DNA of 64,000 bases, from positions 1,364,001 to 1,428,000 of the forward strand of contig NZ_JAUOFB010000001.1 in the NCBI RefSeq assembly GCF_030542105.1, written 5' to 3'. The translations under genes and the position numbers were made by a program. This document shows positions 41,313 through 51,126 of the stretch, one piece after another. Origin of the DNA: Hymenobacter sp. BT730. GTDB lineage: Bacteria > Bacteroidota > Bacteroidia > Cytophagales > Hymenobacteraceae. The notes beneath the pieces were generated by a model. The model ran no database searches and was not told where the DNA came from. It saw only the letters and a list, made by a program, of their open reading frames with translations. How positions within the stretch are numbered: position 1 is the stretch's first letter; each line of letters begins with the position of its first letter.

Positions 41313-43310
41313 CTACCAACCAGATCCTCCACCGGCGTCCTTCTTGTCCTCATCGGGACGAATGAGGCGGAACTCTACGCGGCGGTTGGTGCGGGCATCT
41401 TCTTCAGTGGCTTCGGGGTCTTTCAGCGGTTTGGTGCTGCCGTAGCCGAAGCTGTCGATGCGGTTGGGTTTGAGCTTGCCTTTCTGCTCTATGTAGTGCC
41501 GAATAGATTCAGCGCGGTCCTGCGAGAGCCTTTCGTTAAAGTCCGGGTCGCCTTTAGAGTCGGTGTGGCCCGTAATGCTGAGGCGGTAGGTGGGATGGTC
41601 TACCATAAATAGGGCAATGCGGTCCAGCACTGCATACATGCTGGGACGGATGCTGGCCTTGTCCTGATCAAACTCGATGTTCTTGAAAATCATCGGTATG
41701 CCATACTGGAAGGAGTTGGTCATGAGCTTCATCACCGTATCGCCTTTCAGCTCCAGCTTTTTCTCCACGCTAAAGAAATCAGGGCTCTGAATGAGCAGTA
41801 CGTAGTGGGAGCCCTCAATCAGGTCGAAGTCAAAGCTGCCGTCTTCCCGCAGGTATTTACTAGCTACTTCAATGCCGTCATCGGTATCAATCACGCTTAC
41901 AATGCCGCCCAAGGGCTTGCTGGATACGGAGTCAACCAAAGAGCCTTCTACGTGTGTGGTGGCCAGCGGCTGGGCCTCCATGGGCAGTGGGAAGGAGTAG
42001 AGGTCCAGGTTTTTTATGTCCTTCTGTTCAGAGCGGGCATAATATAGGTTCCGGGAGTCGGCATCGATGGTGAAGTAATACTCAGAGCCTTTGCCATTCA
42101 CTAACGGTCCAATGTTGCGCGGCTCCTGCCAGCGCCCCCGTACCCGGTAGGTTTTATAGATATCGAAGTCGCCAAAGTTCAGCAGCTGACCCCGCGAGCT
42201 AAAGTACAGCACGTGATACAGCGGATGATAGAACGGGCTCACCTCACTTTCCCGGGTATTCACAATCGGGCCCATATTCTGGGCCTTCGACCACTCCCCG
42301 TTCTTGAGCTTATGGGTATACCAGATGTCGGAAAGCCCAAAACCACCCAGCCGGTCAGAGGCGAAATACAAGGTGTCCTCTCCCGGCGAGAGGGTGGGTT
42401 GTGAGTCCCAAGCGGGAGAATTGACGTCGGTGCCCAGGCTTTTGGGTACACTCCATTCGCCGTCTTTCAGGGTGGCAGTATACAGGTCGCAGTTGCCGTG
42501 GCACTCCGTGCATTCGCAACGGGCAAAGAAGATGGTTTTGCCGTCCTTGGTCAGGCAGGCCGAGCCTTCATTGAAAGTGGAGTTGATGGGCTTGGGCAGG
42601 GGCTCCGCATCGGCCCAGTATTCACCCTCCCGCCGGGAGAGGTACAAATCCTCATCTACCACGCCATGGATGCCGCGCATTTTGCGCTTGGAGGAAAAAA
42701 TAAGCGTGTTACCCCCTTCTGTTAAGGCCGGGCCATAGTCCGGCGCATCGGAGTTGATGCCGGAGCCCATACTGGTGTACACGCCTTTGGGTGGGTGGAA
42801 GGTGGCTATGTTTTTCCGGTATTCTACCAGGGCATAATACTCCTGCAGGGGCACATACAGATCAATTTCCTTTTTCTCCAGCGAATCATAATACAGCTGA
42901 ATTTTGCGCACATCCTGACGGTGGTGCTTCAGGGCCAGACGATAATAGGCTTTCGCCTTTTCTTCCTGCCCATTCCGCTCGCAGAGCTGGCCCAGGCGCC
43001 AGAGCATGTTGGTGTCCCGGTAGAAGTTCTCGATGCCGAACTGGGCTACATATTGCTCCAGCAGGGTGCGGGCCAGCTTCCAGTTTTTGCGCTTTTCGGC
43101 CTGCTGAATGGCTTTAAGCTCCTTTTTATTGTAGAAGAAAGGCAGGCGGTTTACGTTGGCAAACTCCGGGGTGCCATCGGGTCGGAGCCGCAGCTGCCGG
43201 ATCTTTTTAGCTGTTAAAGGGCGCACCCGCGGCGCCGACTGCGCCAGGACTGCCTGCAGGCTCCCGGCCAAGGCCAGCAGCACCAGAATAGCACGAATAA
43301 AACGAAGCAT
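41313..43310 (-). CDS. PorE-like OmpA-family outer-membrane protein
   Basis: A 665-residue exported protein with the domain order of PorE, a type IX secretion component: signal peptide (MLRFIRAILVLLALAGSL), a TPR-like helical region (about 45-125, including AKAYYRLALKHHRQD), a beta-propeller of PD40-type blades (about 170-440: GNTLIFSSKRKMRG, GKTIFFARCEC, EDTLYFASDRLGGFGLSDIW, LYFSSRGQLLNFGDFDIY), a carboxypeptidase-regulatory-like sandwich (about 455-530) and a C-terminal OmpA domain for peptidoglycan binding (ITGHTDSKGDPDFNERLSQ, then FGYGST and DARTNRRVEF). It lacks the lipobox of the Porphyromonas protein. I infer the PorE role from domain order only. A -7 promoter element lies at 43359-43366. 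Confidence 0.88.
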   Translation of the reverse strand: MLRFIRAILVLLALAGSLQAVLAQSAPRVRPLTAKKIRQLRLRPDGTPEFANVNRLPFFYNKKELKAIQQAEKRKNWKLARTLLEQYVAQFGIENFYRDTNMLWRLGQLCERNGQEEKAKAYYRLALKHHRQDVRKIQLYYDSLEKKEIDLYVPLQEYYALVEYRKNIATFHPPKGVYTSMGSGINSDAPDYGPALTEGGNTLIFSSKRKMRGIHGVVDEDLYLSRREGEYWADAEPLPKPINSTFNEGSACLTKDGKTIFFARCECTECHGNCDLYTATLKDGEWSVPKSLGTDVNSPAWDSQPTLSPGEDTLYFASDRLGGFGLSDIWYTHKLKNGEWSKAQNMGPIVNTRESEVSPFYHPLYHVLYFSSRGQLLNFGDFDIYKTYRVRGRWQEPRNIGPLVNGKGSEYYFTIDADSRNLYYARSEQKDIKNLDLYSFPLPMEAQPLATTHVEGSLVDSVSSKPLGGIVSVIDTDDGIEVASKYLREDGSFDFDLIEGSHYVLLIQSPDFFSVEKKLELKGDTVMKLMTNSFQYGIPMIFKNIEFDQDKASIRPSMYAVLDRIALFMVDHPTYRLSITGHTDSKGDPDFNERLSQDRAESIRHYIEQKGKLKPNRIDSFGYGSTKPLKDPEATEEDARTNRRVEFRLIRPDEDKKDAGGGSGW

Positions 43311-43358
43311 AGAATACAATACCGGCCAGGTGGGGGCCGAAGGGAAATAGGGTAGCAT

Positions 43359-43366
43359 CAAAAATA
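43359..43366 (-). promoter_or_regulatory. Bacteroidota -7 element for the PorE-like gene
   Basis: On the minus strand the sequence reads TATTTTTG, an exact TAnnTTTG match, 49 bases before the chosen start at 43310. It supports that start over the ATG at 43361. No clear -33 element. Confidence 0.45.
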
Positions 43367-43583
43367 GGAGTTTTTCTACGTTTCCGGGTATTTATGACAC
43401 CGCTAAAAGCGGACATAGAGCCCAGCCTGCCGCCCCGACAGTAGCAGATGCCAAAAATGGCACCCTGCAGGCATGGCACGGCACTTGTCAAAGCCGTACC
43501 TTCGATTAGAATCTCTGCTTCTGGCTGTGGTGCTGGCCTTATTGGCTGTCAATCTGGCACCGCTGCTCCCTCCGTCTTTCCTT

Positions 43584-46091
43584 ATGAGCCAAGATAATTC
43601 TTCGCATAAGCTTCCGTTTGCCCCTGTGCTACTTCTCGCCGACGACTCCGAAGAAGTGGTGTCCATTGTAGCCACTGACCCTGAGCAGACCATGCTGGAA
43701 GGCGACATGCCCGAGGTATTGCCCCTGCTGCCGGTACGTAACACGGTGTTGTTTCCGGGCGTCGTGCTGCCCGTTACGGTCACGCGGAAGAAAAGCATCC
43801 GGCTGGTGCGCAAAGCTTATCGGGGAAACAAGCTGGTGGGCGTCATTGCGCAGAAAAACACCCAGAGCGACGACCCTACCCTGACCGACCTCTACACGGT
43901 TGGCACCTTGGCGCGCATCCTGAAGCTGCTGGTGCTGCCTGATGGCAATACCACCATCATCATTCAGGGGCAAAGCCGCTTCCAGGTGCAGGAGCAGGTG
44001 CAGGAAAGCCCGTACCTAACCGCCCGGGTAAGTTATTTCCCCGAGACCTTTCCGGCCAAAAACTCCAAGGAGGTGAAAGGTCTGGTGGCTTCGTTGAAAG
44101 ACGCGGCGGCTAAAATGCTGAAGCTGAATCCCGAAATTCCGCAGGAGGCCCAGGTAGCCCTGGATAATATTGACTCGCCGGCTTTCCTCACGCACTTTCT
44201 CTCTTCCAACATTAACGTGGAAGTGGGCGTGAAGCAGAAGCTGTTGGAAATCAGTGACGGAGTGCAGCGTGGCACCCAGCTGTTAGAGCTGATGCTGAAG
44301 GAAATCCAGCTGCTGGAAATCAAGCGCGACATCCAGACCAAGGTTCATATTGACATTGACCAGCAGCAGCGTGACTATTTCCTGCGCCAGCAGATAAAAG
44401 TGCTGCAGGATGAGCTAGGCTTTGATGGTCCTGACCAGGAAATTGACAAGCTGCGCTCCCGGGCCAAAACCAAAAGCTGGCCGGCCACTGTGGCCAAGCA
44501 CTTCGAGAAGGAACTTGATAAGCTGGGCCGCATTAACCCGCAGGCCGCCGAGTTTCCGGTGAACATGAACTACGTGGAGTTTCTGCTGGATCTGCCGTGG
44601 AACGAGTACACCAAGGATAACTTTAACCTCAAGCGCACCCGCAAAATCCTCGACCAGGACCACTACGGCATGGAGAAGGTGAAGGAGCGCATCATTGAGT
44701 ACCTGGCCGTGCTCAAGCTTAAGCAGGACCTGAAGGCCCCGATCCTGTGCCTCTATGGCCCGCCCGGCGTGGGTAAAACCAGCCTGGGCCGCAGCATTGC
44801 CACAGCGCTGGGGCGCAAATACGTGCGCATGAGCCTGGGTGGGGTGCGCGACGAGGCCGAAATTCGCGGGCACCGCAAAACCTACGTGGGGGCCATGCCC
44901 GGCCGTATTATTGCCCAGATCAAGAAGGCCGGCGCTTCCAACCCGGTTATCGTGCTCGACGAAATTGACAAGATTGCCTCCGACTTCCGCGGTGACCCTA
45001 GCTCGGCCCTGCTGGAGGTGCTGGACCCGGAGCAGAACTCGACCTTCACCGACAACTACCTGGAGGTGGAGTACGACCTCTCCAAGGTGCTGTTCATTGC
45101 CACGGCAAACTCCCTGGACACCATTCAGCCCGCCCTGCGCGACCGGATGGAAATCATTGACCTGACGGGCTACACGCTGGAGGAGAAAACCCAGATTGCC
45201 AAAAAGCACCTCTGGCCCAAACAGCTGACTGAGCACGGCCTGAGTGTGAAGGACGTAAATATTACCACGCCCGCTTTGCAGCGCGTCATCGACGACTATA
45301 CCCGGGAAAGTGGGGTGCGCAGTCTGGAGCGCAAGCTGGGAGCGATTACGCGCAACATTGCCAAGCACAAGGCTATGAAGGAGCCATTCCCCGAAACGCT
45401 GGAGCCGAAGGACATTGCCAAAATCCTGGGTGCGGCCATCTTCGACCGGGATATCTATCAGGACAACGATACGGCCGGGGTAGTAACGGGCCTGGCCTGG
45501 ACTTCCGTGGGGGGTGATATCCTCTTCATTGAAAGCCTGCTGAGCCGGGGCCGGGGCAAGCTTACGCTGTCCGGTCAGCTGGGCGACGTCATGAAGGAAT
45601 CGGCCGTAACGGCGCTGAGCTACCTGCGCAGCCGCGCCGATGAGCTGGGCATTGACTACCGCCTCTTCGATCAGTACGACCTCCACATTCACTTCCCGGA
45701 AGGCGCCGTGCCCAAAGACGGCCCCAGCGCTGGTATTGCCATTTTCACCAGCATTGCCTCGGTATTTACCCAGCGCCGCGTGCGCAGCCATCTGGCCATG
45801 ACGGGTGAAATTACCCTGCGCGGCAAAGTGCTGCCGGTGGGCGGCATTAAGGAGAAGATTCTGGCCGCCAAGCGGGCCGGGGTGCGGGATATTATTCTGT
45901 GCAGCAAAAACCGCAAAGACATTCAGGAAATCCCCGAAGAATACCTCAAGGACCTCACCATTCATTACGCAGACCGGATAGATGATGTGCTGAAAGTGGC
46001 CCTGCTGGATGAACTGGTACCGCACCCCATGAAGCTGGTAGTACGGGAAGAAACACCCGTTACTCTGGGCCCTAGCGTGGAAGTGCAGTAA
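43584..46091 (+). CDS. lon: ATP-dependent Lon protease
   Basis: An 835-residue cytoplasmic AAA+ protease for damaged and regulatory proteins. Domains: N-terminal substrate-binding LON domain (about 45-250: [20 protein letters not shown]), a long coiled helix (about 250-340), the AAA+ module with Walker [15 protein letters not shown] (about 390-403) and Walker [12 protein letters not shown], and the protease domain with the serine in [12 protein letters not shown] (about residue 714) and the lysine in [18 protein letters not shown] start at 43584 (MSQDNSSH); an upstream frame from 43473 would add a hydrophobic segment that does not belong to the family. porQ follows 70 bases later. Confidence 0.96.
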   Translation: MSQDNSSHKLPFAPVLLLADDSEEVVSIVATDPEQTMLEGDMPEVLPLLPVRNTVLFPGVVLPVTVTRKKSIRLVRKAYRGNKLVGVIAQKNTQSDDPTLTDLYTVGTLARILKLLVLPDGNTTIIIQGQSRFQVQEQVQESPYLTARVSYFPETFPAKNSKEVKGLVASLKDAAAKMLKLNPEIPQEAQVALDNIDSPAFLTHFLSSNINVEVGVKQKLLEISDGVQRGTQLLELMLKEIQLLEIKRDIQTKVHIDIDQQQRDYFLRQQIKVLQDELGFDGPDQEIDKLRSRAKTKSWPATVAKHFEKELDKLGRINPQAAEFPVNMNYVEFLLDLPWNEYTKDNFNLKRTRKILDQDHYGMEKVKERIIEYLAVLKLKQDLKAPILCLYGPPGVGKTSLGRSIATALGRKYVRMSLGGVRDEAEIRGHRKTYVGAMPGRIIAQIKKAGASNPVIVLDEIDKIASDFRGDPSSALLEVLDPEQNSTFTDNYLEVEYDLSKVLFIATANSLDTIQPALRDRMEIIDLTGYTLEEKTQIAKKHLWPKQLTEHGLSVKDVNITTPALQRVIDDYTRESGVRSLERKLGAITRNIAKHKAMKEPFPETLEPKDIAKILGAAIFDRDIYQDNDTAGVVTGLAWTSVGGDILFIESLLSRGRGKLTLSGQLGDVMKESAVTALSYLRSRADELGIDYRLFDQYDLHIHFPEGAVPKDGPSAGIAIFTSIASVFTQRRVRSHLAMTGEITLRGKVLPVGGIKEKILAAKRAGVRDIILCSKNRKDIQEIPEEYLKDLTIHYADRIDDVLKVALLDELVPHPMKLVVREETPVTLGPSVEVQ

Positions 46092-46161
46092 TTACCAAAG
46101 CCCAGTGTTCACCTGGCAAACAGTTCATGCCTGCTCTTATAAAATCGGCTACTTTAGAAAG

Positions 46162-47226
46162 ATGAAGCAGGGGCGTGACTTGAGTATATGGCTGTTAGGG
46201 CTGGCGCTGCTCTGTCTGCCTGGTTTTGGTGCCCAGGCGCAGGTGGGAGGGCAGCATGCTTTTGAGTTTCTGACGCTGCCGGGTAGCGCCAAACTGGCTG
46301 GGCTGGGTGGCGTAAATGTTAGCTCCCGGGATGCCGATGCCACTATGCTGCAGGGCAACCCCGCGCTGCTGAACGAAGAAATGGATGGCCGGGCTTCCCT
46401 GGCTTACACCGATTATCTGGCCGATATTCGCCAGAGTACGGCAGCGTATGTGCTCAATTCGACCCGGCTGGGCCGGCTGGGCCTGGGGCTCACTTACCTG
46501 AACTATGGCAAGTTTGAGCAGTTTGATGCCGCTGGGAACAGCCTGGGCGAGTTTTCAGTGAATGAATATGCCTTGGGCATCACCAAAGCAGTAACCACCG
46601 GCCATTTTACGCTGGGTGGTACCGCTAAACTGGCTGTATCGGGCATTGCCGGCAACCATTCGGTGGGTACCGTGCTGGATGCCGGCGGCCTGTTTAAGCA
46701 CCCCACCACCGATTTTACGGTGGCCGTGGCTGTGAAGAACCTGGGCTACCAATTGCGGCCCTACGCTGGCTCCGATAGGGAACCCCTGCCGCTGGATGTA
46801 CAGCTGGGCGCTAGTATTAAGCCTGAGCATATGCCTATGCGCTTTTCTCTCACGGCACATCATCTGCAGCAGTTCGATATCGTGTACCTGGACTCTACCC
46901 AGCGCGGCAAGCTGGGCGAGAACAATGAGGAAATCAAGCCTAAAAAGTCAGTGGGCGACCAGATTGCACGGCATTTTGTAGTGGGAGGGGAGTTGCTGCT
47001 GAGCAAGAACTTTCAGGTGCGCCTGGGTTATAACCATCTGCGCCGCCGCGAACTGCGTCTGGACACTCGTTCCGGCGGAGCGGGTCTGAGCTTTGGGGTA
47101 ACGTTTCGGCTAAGTCAGTTTCAGCTGGACTATACCCGGGCCTATTATCACGTGAGTGGCGCCAGCAATTACTTCACCCTGGCGCGCAACCTGAATTCCA
47201 TTTTCAAAAAAGACAGCGGCAGTTGA
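46162..47226 (+). CDS. porQ: Type IX secretion system protein PorQ
   Basis: A 354-residue outer-membrane barrel protein. The ATG at 46162 opens a signal peptide (MKQGRDLSIWLLGLALLCLP, cleavage after QAQ); a longer frame from 46105 has none. Family features: GGQHAFEFLTLPGSAKLAGLGG in overlapping parts, NVSSRDADATMLQGNPALL, then barrel strands with regular aromatic ends (GLGLTYLNYGKFEQFDAAG) and a late QVRLGYNHLRRRELRL. PorQ is part of the type IX attachment complex (with PorU, PorV and PorZ) that processes and anchors proteins with a C-terminal sorting domain. It lies beside lon and 2.9 kb from the PorE-like gene. Confidence 0.9.
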   Translation: MKQGRDLSIWLLGLALLCLPGFGAQAQVGGQHAFEFLTLPGSAKLAGLGGVNVSSRDADATMLQGNPALLNEEMDGRASLAYTDYLADIRQSTAAYVLNSTRLGRLGLGLTYLNYGKFEQFDAAGNSLGEFSVNEYALGITKAVTTGHFTLGGTAKLAVSGIAGNHSVGTVLDAGGLFKHPTTDFTVAVAVKNLGYQLRPYAGSDREPLPLDVQLGASIKPEHMPMRFSLTAHHLQQFDIVYLDSTQRGKLGENNEEIKPKKSVGDQIARHFVVGGELLLSKNFQVRLGYNHLRRRELRLDTRSGGAGLSFGVTFRLSQFQLDYTRAYYHVSGASNYFTLARNLNSIFKKDSGS

Positions 47227-47375
47227 ATCTGTTGCTGACGATAATTGCGTAAAGCGCACTGCTTTTCGGCAAGGTCCGCCATTTAGAAACCAAGGTCAGA
47301 CAACCCATTGGTTGCAATTTCTATCCTACCGTTTACTGCCGGGCTTTTTCCGGCTCTGCTTTCTACCTGCACGCT

Positions 47376-48788
47376 ATGCTGAACTCCACCACGTTTCTGA
47401 CGCCCACGCAAATTGTGGCCGAACTGGATAAATACATCATCGGGCAACATGAGGCCAAGCGGCACGTGGCTATTGCGCTACGTAACCGCTGGCGCCGCCT
47501 GCACGCTCCTGCCGACATGCAGCGCGAGATAGTGCCCAACAATATTCTGATGATTGGCTCTACGGGCGTAGGCAAAACGGAAATTGCGCGCCGCTTGGCC
47601 AGCATTGCCGATGCGCCCTTCACCAAAGTAGAAGCCTCCAAGTTTACGGAGGTCGGCTACGTAGGCCGCGACGTGGAAAGCATGGTGCGCGACCTGGTAG
47701 AGCAGTCGGTGAATATGGTAAAGCAGCGCCGCAAGGAAGAGGTGAAGGCCCAGGCGGCGCAGGCGGTGGAGGATATTATTCTGGATGCGCTGATTCCACC
47801 CATCAGTGGCACGCCAGCTTCCCGCCCCACCGTAGGTTACTCTGCTGGCGAGGCCGGTGCTGCTCCGGATTCAGACTACGAGCTGAATGAGCGTACCCGG
47901 GAGCGTTTCCGCGAGAAAATCCGCACTGGTGAGCTGGACGACCGTAAAATTGACATCAAAGTGCAACAGAGCTCCACCCCCGGCATTGGTGTAGTAGGCG
48001 GCCCAACGGGTTTGGATGATGCTTCCCTAGCGGGACTGCAGGATATGCTGGGCAGTATGCTGCCCAAGAAAACGCGCAAGCGCAAAGTAACCATTGCCGA
48101 AGCACGCAAGATTCTGCTGGATGAAGAAGCGGCCAAACTCATTGATATGGATGAGGTGAAGGACGAAGCCATCCGGCAGGCGGAAAACGCGGGCATCATC
48201 TTTATTGATGAAATAGACAAAGTAGCCAGCCGCAGCAGCAAAGGCGGCGGCAGCGGCCCCGATGTAAGCCGGGAAGGTGTGCAGCGCGACCTGCTGCCCA
48301 TTGTGGAAGGCTCGGCCGTGAGTACCAAATACGGCGTCATCAATACCGACCATATCCTGTTTATTGCTGCCGGGGCCTTTCACGTGGCCAAACCCTCCGA
48401 CCTGATTCCGGAACTGCAGGGGCGTTTTCCCATCCGGGTAGAGCTGCAGAGCCTCACTAAAGATGATTTCTTCCGAATTCTGAAAGACCCTAAAAATGCC
48501 CTAACCAAGCAGTATGAAGCCTTATTGAAGGCGGAGGAAGTGGAATTGTCTTTTGAGGATGCCGCTTTGGAGCGCCTGGCCGAAATTGCTTTTGAAGTAA
48601 ATGAGGAGGTAGAAAACATTGGCGCACGTCGCCTGCACACGGTTATGAGTCGTTTGCTGAATGATATCCTGTTTGATGTGCCGGACCTCATTGGCCCCAA
48701 CGCGCATATTCTGATTACCCGCGAGCTGGTAGAAGAGCGGCTGCGAGGTATGGTGCGCAACCGTGACTTGTCTCAGTATATTCTGTAA
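47376..48788 (+). CDS. hslU: HslU ATPase of the HslUV protease
   Basis: A 470-residue AAA+ unfoldase that feeds the HslV peptidase. LTPTQIVAELDKYIIGQHEAK opens the family; Walker A GSTGVGKTEIARRLA is at about residues 61-75; EVGYVGRDVESMVRDL is the pore loop GYVG; the I-domain insertion spans about 140-245; Walker B is IIFIDEIDKVAS; and sensor sequences SDLIPELQGRFPIRVEL follow. The C-terminus RDLSQYIL matches the tail that docks into HslV. No hslV gene is in the window, so the partner is encoded elsewhere. A strong hairpin terminator follows. Confidence 0.96.
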   Translation: MLNSTTFLTPTQIVAELDKYIIGQHEAKRHVAIALRNRWRRLHAPADMQREIVPNNILMIGSTGVGKTEIARRLASIADAPFTKVEASKFTEVGYVGRDVESMVRDLVEQSVNMVKQRRKEEVKAQAAQAVEDIILDALIPPISGTPASRPTVGYSAGEAGAAPDSDYELNERTRERFREKIRTGELDDRKIDIKVQQSSTPGIGVVGGPTGLDDASLAGLQDMLGSMLPKKTRKRKVTIAEARKILLDEEAAKLIDMDEVKDEAIRQAENAGIIFIDEIDKVASRSSKGGGSGPDVSREGVQRDLLPIVEGSAVSTKYGVINTDHILFIAAGAFHVAKPSDLIPELQGRFPIRVELQSLTKDDFFRILKDPKNALTKQYEALLKAEEVELSFEDAALERLAEIAFEVNEEVENIGARRLHTVMSRLLNDILFDVPDLIGPNAHILITRELVEERLRGMVRNRDLSQYIL

Positions 48789-48818
48789 GCAATTCTGCGC
48801 TTATCATTGGCTTCGCAG

Positions 48819-48855
48819 AGAAAAGAGGTGGCTAAGGCTGCCTCTTTTCTTTTTC
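48819..48855 (+). terminator. Intrinsic terminator after hslU
   Basis: AGAAAAGAGG (48819-48828) pairs with CCTCTTTTCT (48841-48850) over a 12-base loop and runs into a T-rich stretch. Confidence 0.85.
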
Positions 48856-48895
48856 CCTCGTACTTTTTGCTGACCCCTTCACCTTACCTCGCTCT

Positions 48896-49624
48896 ATGCA
48901 CTACTATATTATTACCGGACCAAGCCGCGGCTTGGGCAAAGCGCTGGCCGAAGCCGTGCTGCAGCAAACCGAAACCGTAGTTATTGGAGTCTCGCGCCAC
49001 GCTACCATTGAGCACGCACGCTACCACCACCAGCCCCTGGACCTGTCGGATATGCTGGCCGTGCAAAACAACCTGCACAAAGTGTTTCCGGATTGTGCGA
49101 AGGCCAGCAGCATCACCCTGATTAATAATGCCGCCGTGCTGGGCGAAATTGGCTATGCCGGCGAGCTGCCGGCTGAGCACTACGAGTTTGTATTTGATGT
49201 GAATGTAGTAGCGCCGGCCATGCTGATGAATACCTTCATTAACCGCTACGCTGAGCTGACTATTCCGCAAACTATTCTCAACATCAGCTCCGGTGCCGGG
49301 CAGCGTCCCGTAGATGGTTGGGGAGCTTACTGCGCCTCTAAAGCCGCGCTTGATATGTTTTCCCGCACTGCCCAGCAGGAGCAACACCAGCGGGGCCGCA
49401 ACCTACGCATCCGCAGTCTGGCGCCCGGCCTGGTTGATACCAGCATGCAGGAACAGATCCGGACCGCCGATGAAACCCAGTTCAGCCAGGCAGCCACCTT
49501 TGTGGCGCACCACACAGAAGGAAACCTGCAGCACCCCGAGCAGGTAGCCCAGCGGATTGTAGCCTGGCTGCAGCGCCCCACCGTAGCAGAGGAAATGGTG
49601 GTGCTCCGCCTCACTGATATCTAG
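48896..49624 (+). CDS. Short-chain dehydrogenase/reductase
   Basis: A 242-residue SDR oxidoreductase. The NAD(P)-binding motif is YIITGPSRGLGKALAE (TGxxxGxG form), NNAAVLGEIG marks the NNAG region, and the catalytic triad is seen as NISSGAG (Ser) and GWGAYCASKAALD (Tyr and Lys). The arginine in SRH after the second strand suggests NADPH preference. The overall wording (LRIRSLAPGLVDTSMQEQIR) is like sepiapterin reductase or benzil reductase relatives. Substrate unknown. It is convergent with the first susD gene and shares a perfect hairpin with it. Confidence 0.9.
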   Translation: MHYYIITGPSRGLGKALAEAVLQQTETVVIGVSRHATIEHARYHHQPLDLSDMLAVQNNLHKVFPDCAKASSITLINNAAVLGEIGYAGELPAEHYEFVFDVNVVAPAMLMNTFINRYAELTIPQTILNISSGAGQRPVDGWGAYCASKAALDMFSRTAQQEQHQRGRNLRIRSLAPGLVDTSMQEQIRTADETQFSQAATFVAHHTEGNLQHPEQVAQRIVAWLQRPTVAEEMVVLRLTDI

Positions 49625-49640
49625 TTTTGGCGGGCGTATG

Positions 49641-49678
49641 CACACAAAAGGCCACCCGCAGAGGTGGCCTTTTGTGTG
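49641..49678. terminator. Bidirectional intrinsic terminator
   Basis: A perfect 16-bp stem (CACACAAAAGGCCACC, 49641-49656, and its complement, 49663-49678) with a six-base loop between the convergent SDR and susD genes. Confidence 0.92.
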
Positions 49679-49693
49679 CTGAAAAGGAAAAAG

Positions 49694-51088
49694 CTAAGGT
49701 TGCGCCCAATACACGGGTACGGTCAGGTCCTGCACTACGGTAGCGTTTTTGTTGTTTACCCGTTCATTCTGGGAAGTAGGGAGCCGCTCCGGAACTATAT
49801 CAATAATACCGGTGGGGTCAGGGGTGAGCACGGGTAGTTTGGTACGGCGGTAGTCGGCCCAGCCTTCCAACTGCAGAAAGGTGGCAATATATTTCTGGGT
49901 CATAATCTGAGCCAGTGCATTGGTCCCGCTTAGGGTACCATTGGCCGCCAGATACGCTGGCAGCTGACCCTGAACACCCAGCTCATTGAAATGCGCCGTT
50001 ATGGCTTCAGTATAAGCGGCCTGAGCCCGTGGCAGCTGGCCCAGCCGTAGGGCGGCCTCGGCCTCAATGAACTTTGCCTCTACATAAGTAACCATTGGTA
50101 TGGAAGCAGCCGGAGAGGCAAAAAATTCACCAATGTCCGAGGTGGACTGATCGGTAGTGCCCAGCGGAGTGCCGCTAATTTCGCCGTTGGTGTCTTCGGT
50201 GGCATACACCGCCAGTCGCGGATCATTCAAAGACTGCATCAGATCTACCAGCCGGGCGCCCATCTTCACGTAGTTGGGGCGGGCATTGTTGAAGGCGTAG
50301 AACTGGTTGAGGTCGGAGCCAGTACCGCCGAAGGGCGCTTTGGCATCATCGGCAGAGCTATTGAGCCCGGCAGCATACGCGGCATCCAGAAATTCCAGCG
50401 CCTGGGTAGCCGAGCCCGATGGGTCGCGGCGGCTAAGGCGGTTGGCATAACGGGCCTTCACAATCCAGGCGGTTTTAATCCAGCCTTCAATGTTGCCATT
50501 GAAAATAAGATCATCGGCGCGAGGTTGATTTTTGTTGCTGCTGGCTGGTTTCTGCAGTTCCGTAATACCTTCTGATAGTAGCGTCTGAATATCCTGCAGC
50601 ACAATTTCCTGGGAATCGTAGGCGGGGTTAAAGTTGCCTTTGCCCTGCAGCGCCTCCCGGTTGGGAATATCCCCAAAAACGTCGGTAGCAATGCCCAGCA
50701 ACATGGCTTTCATGATTTTGCCAATACCTACATAATAAGGAGAGCCTTCCGCGGTGGCTTGGTCTATCATATTTTGGGCATTTATCAGCCCTCCCTGATA
50801 GATAGAGTCGAAGTCGTTGTTGGTATCTGTCTCATTAATATTATAGGTAGCATAGGTAGCATACTGTTGATCAGTACCTGCCAGACGCTGAATGAACACA
50901 TTTGAAATCCTATCAATCTGCCCGGTATAAATGTTGATGAGCTCCAGTTGGGAACCCGACATTAATAACGGTAGGGTGGCAGTGGACGCACTATTAGGGC
51001 TGATGTCGTACCCATCGGTGAATAGGTTACAACCCGTCTGCCCAACGAGCAGCGCGGAAGCCAGAAGTATGGCGAGTCGCTTTTTCAT
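49694..51088 (-). CDS. SusD/RagB-family lipoprotein (pair 1)
   Basis: A 464-residue outer-membrane lipoprotein that captures substrate above its SusC channel. Signal and lipobox: MKKRLAILLASALLVGQTGC, cysteine at residue 20. The SusD-like fold of the SusD_2 branch is seen in DGYDISPNSASTATLPLLM, GKIMKAMLLGIATDVFGDIPNRE (signature segment), GWIKTAWIVKARYANRLSRR and a late MTQKYIATFLQLEGWADYRR. It lies 38 bases after its SusC gene. No glycoside hydrolase, protease or regulator gene is next to the pair, so the imported compound cannot be inferred. Confidence 0.92.
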   Translation of the reverse strand: MKKRLAILLASALLVGQTGCNLFTDGYDISPNSASTATLPLLMSGSQLELINIYTGQIDRISNVFIQRLAGTDQQYATYATYNINETDTNNDFDSIYQGGLINAQNMIDQATAEGSPYYVGIGKIMKAMLLGIATDVFGDIPNREALQGKGNFNPAYDSQEIVLQDIQTLLSEGITELQKPASSNKNQPRADDLIFNGNIEGWIKTAWIVKARYANRLSRRDPSGSATQALEFLDAAYAAGLNSSADDAKAPFGGTGSDLNQFYAFNNARPNYVKMGARLVDLMQSLNDPRLAVYATEDTNGEISGTPLGTTDQSTSDIGEFFASPAASIPMVTYVEAKFIEAEAALRLGQLPRAQAAYTEAITAHFNELGVQGQLPAYLAANGTLSGTNALAQIMTQKYIATFLQLEGWADYRRTKLPVLTPDPTGIIDIVPERLPTSQNERVNNKNATVVQDLTVPVYWAQP

Positions 51089-51126
51089 GATTATACGCTA
51101 TAGTTAAGCTCAGAATGCCCGCCAGC

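Noticed and set aside
44415-46025. A 536-codon open frame on the minus strand
   Set aside because: Antisense to lon, histidine- and glutamine-rich with no recognisable domain; lon on the other strand carries every expected motif.
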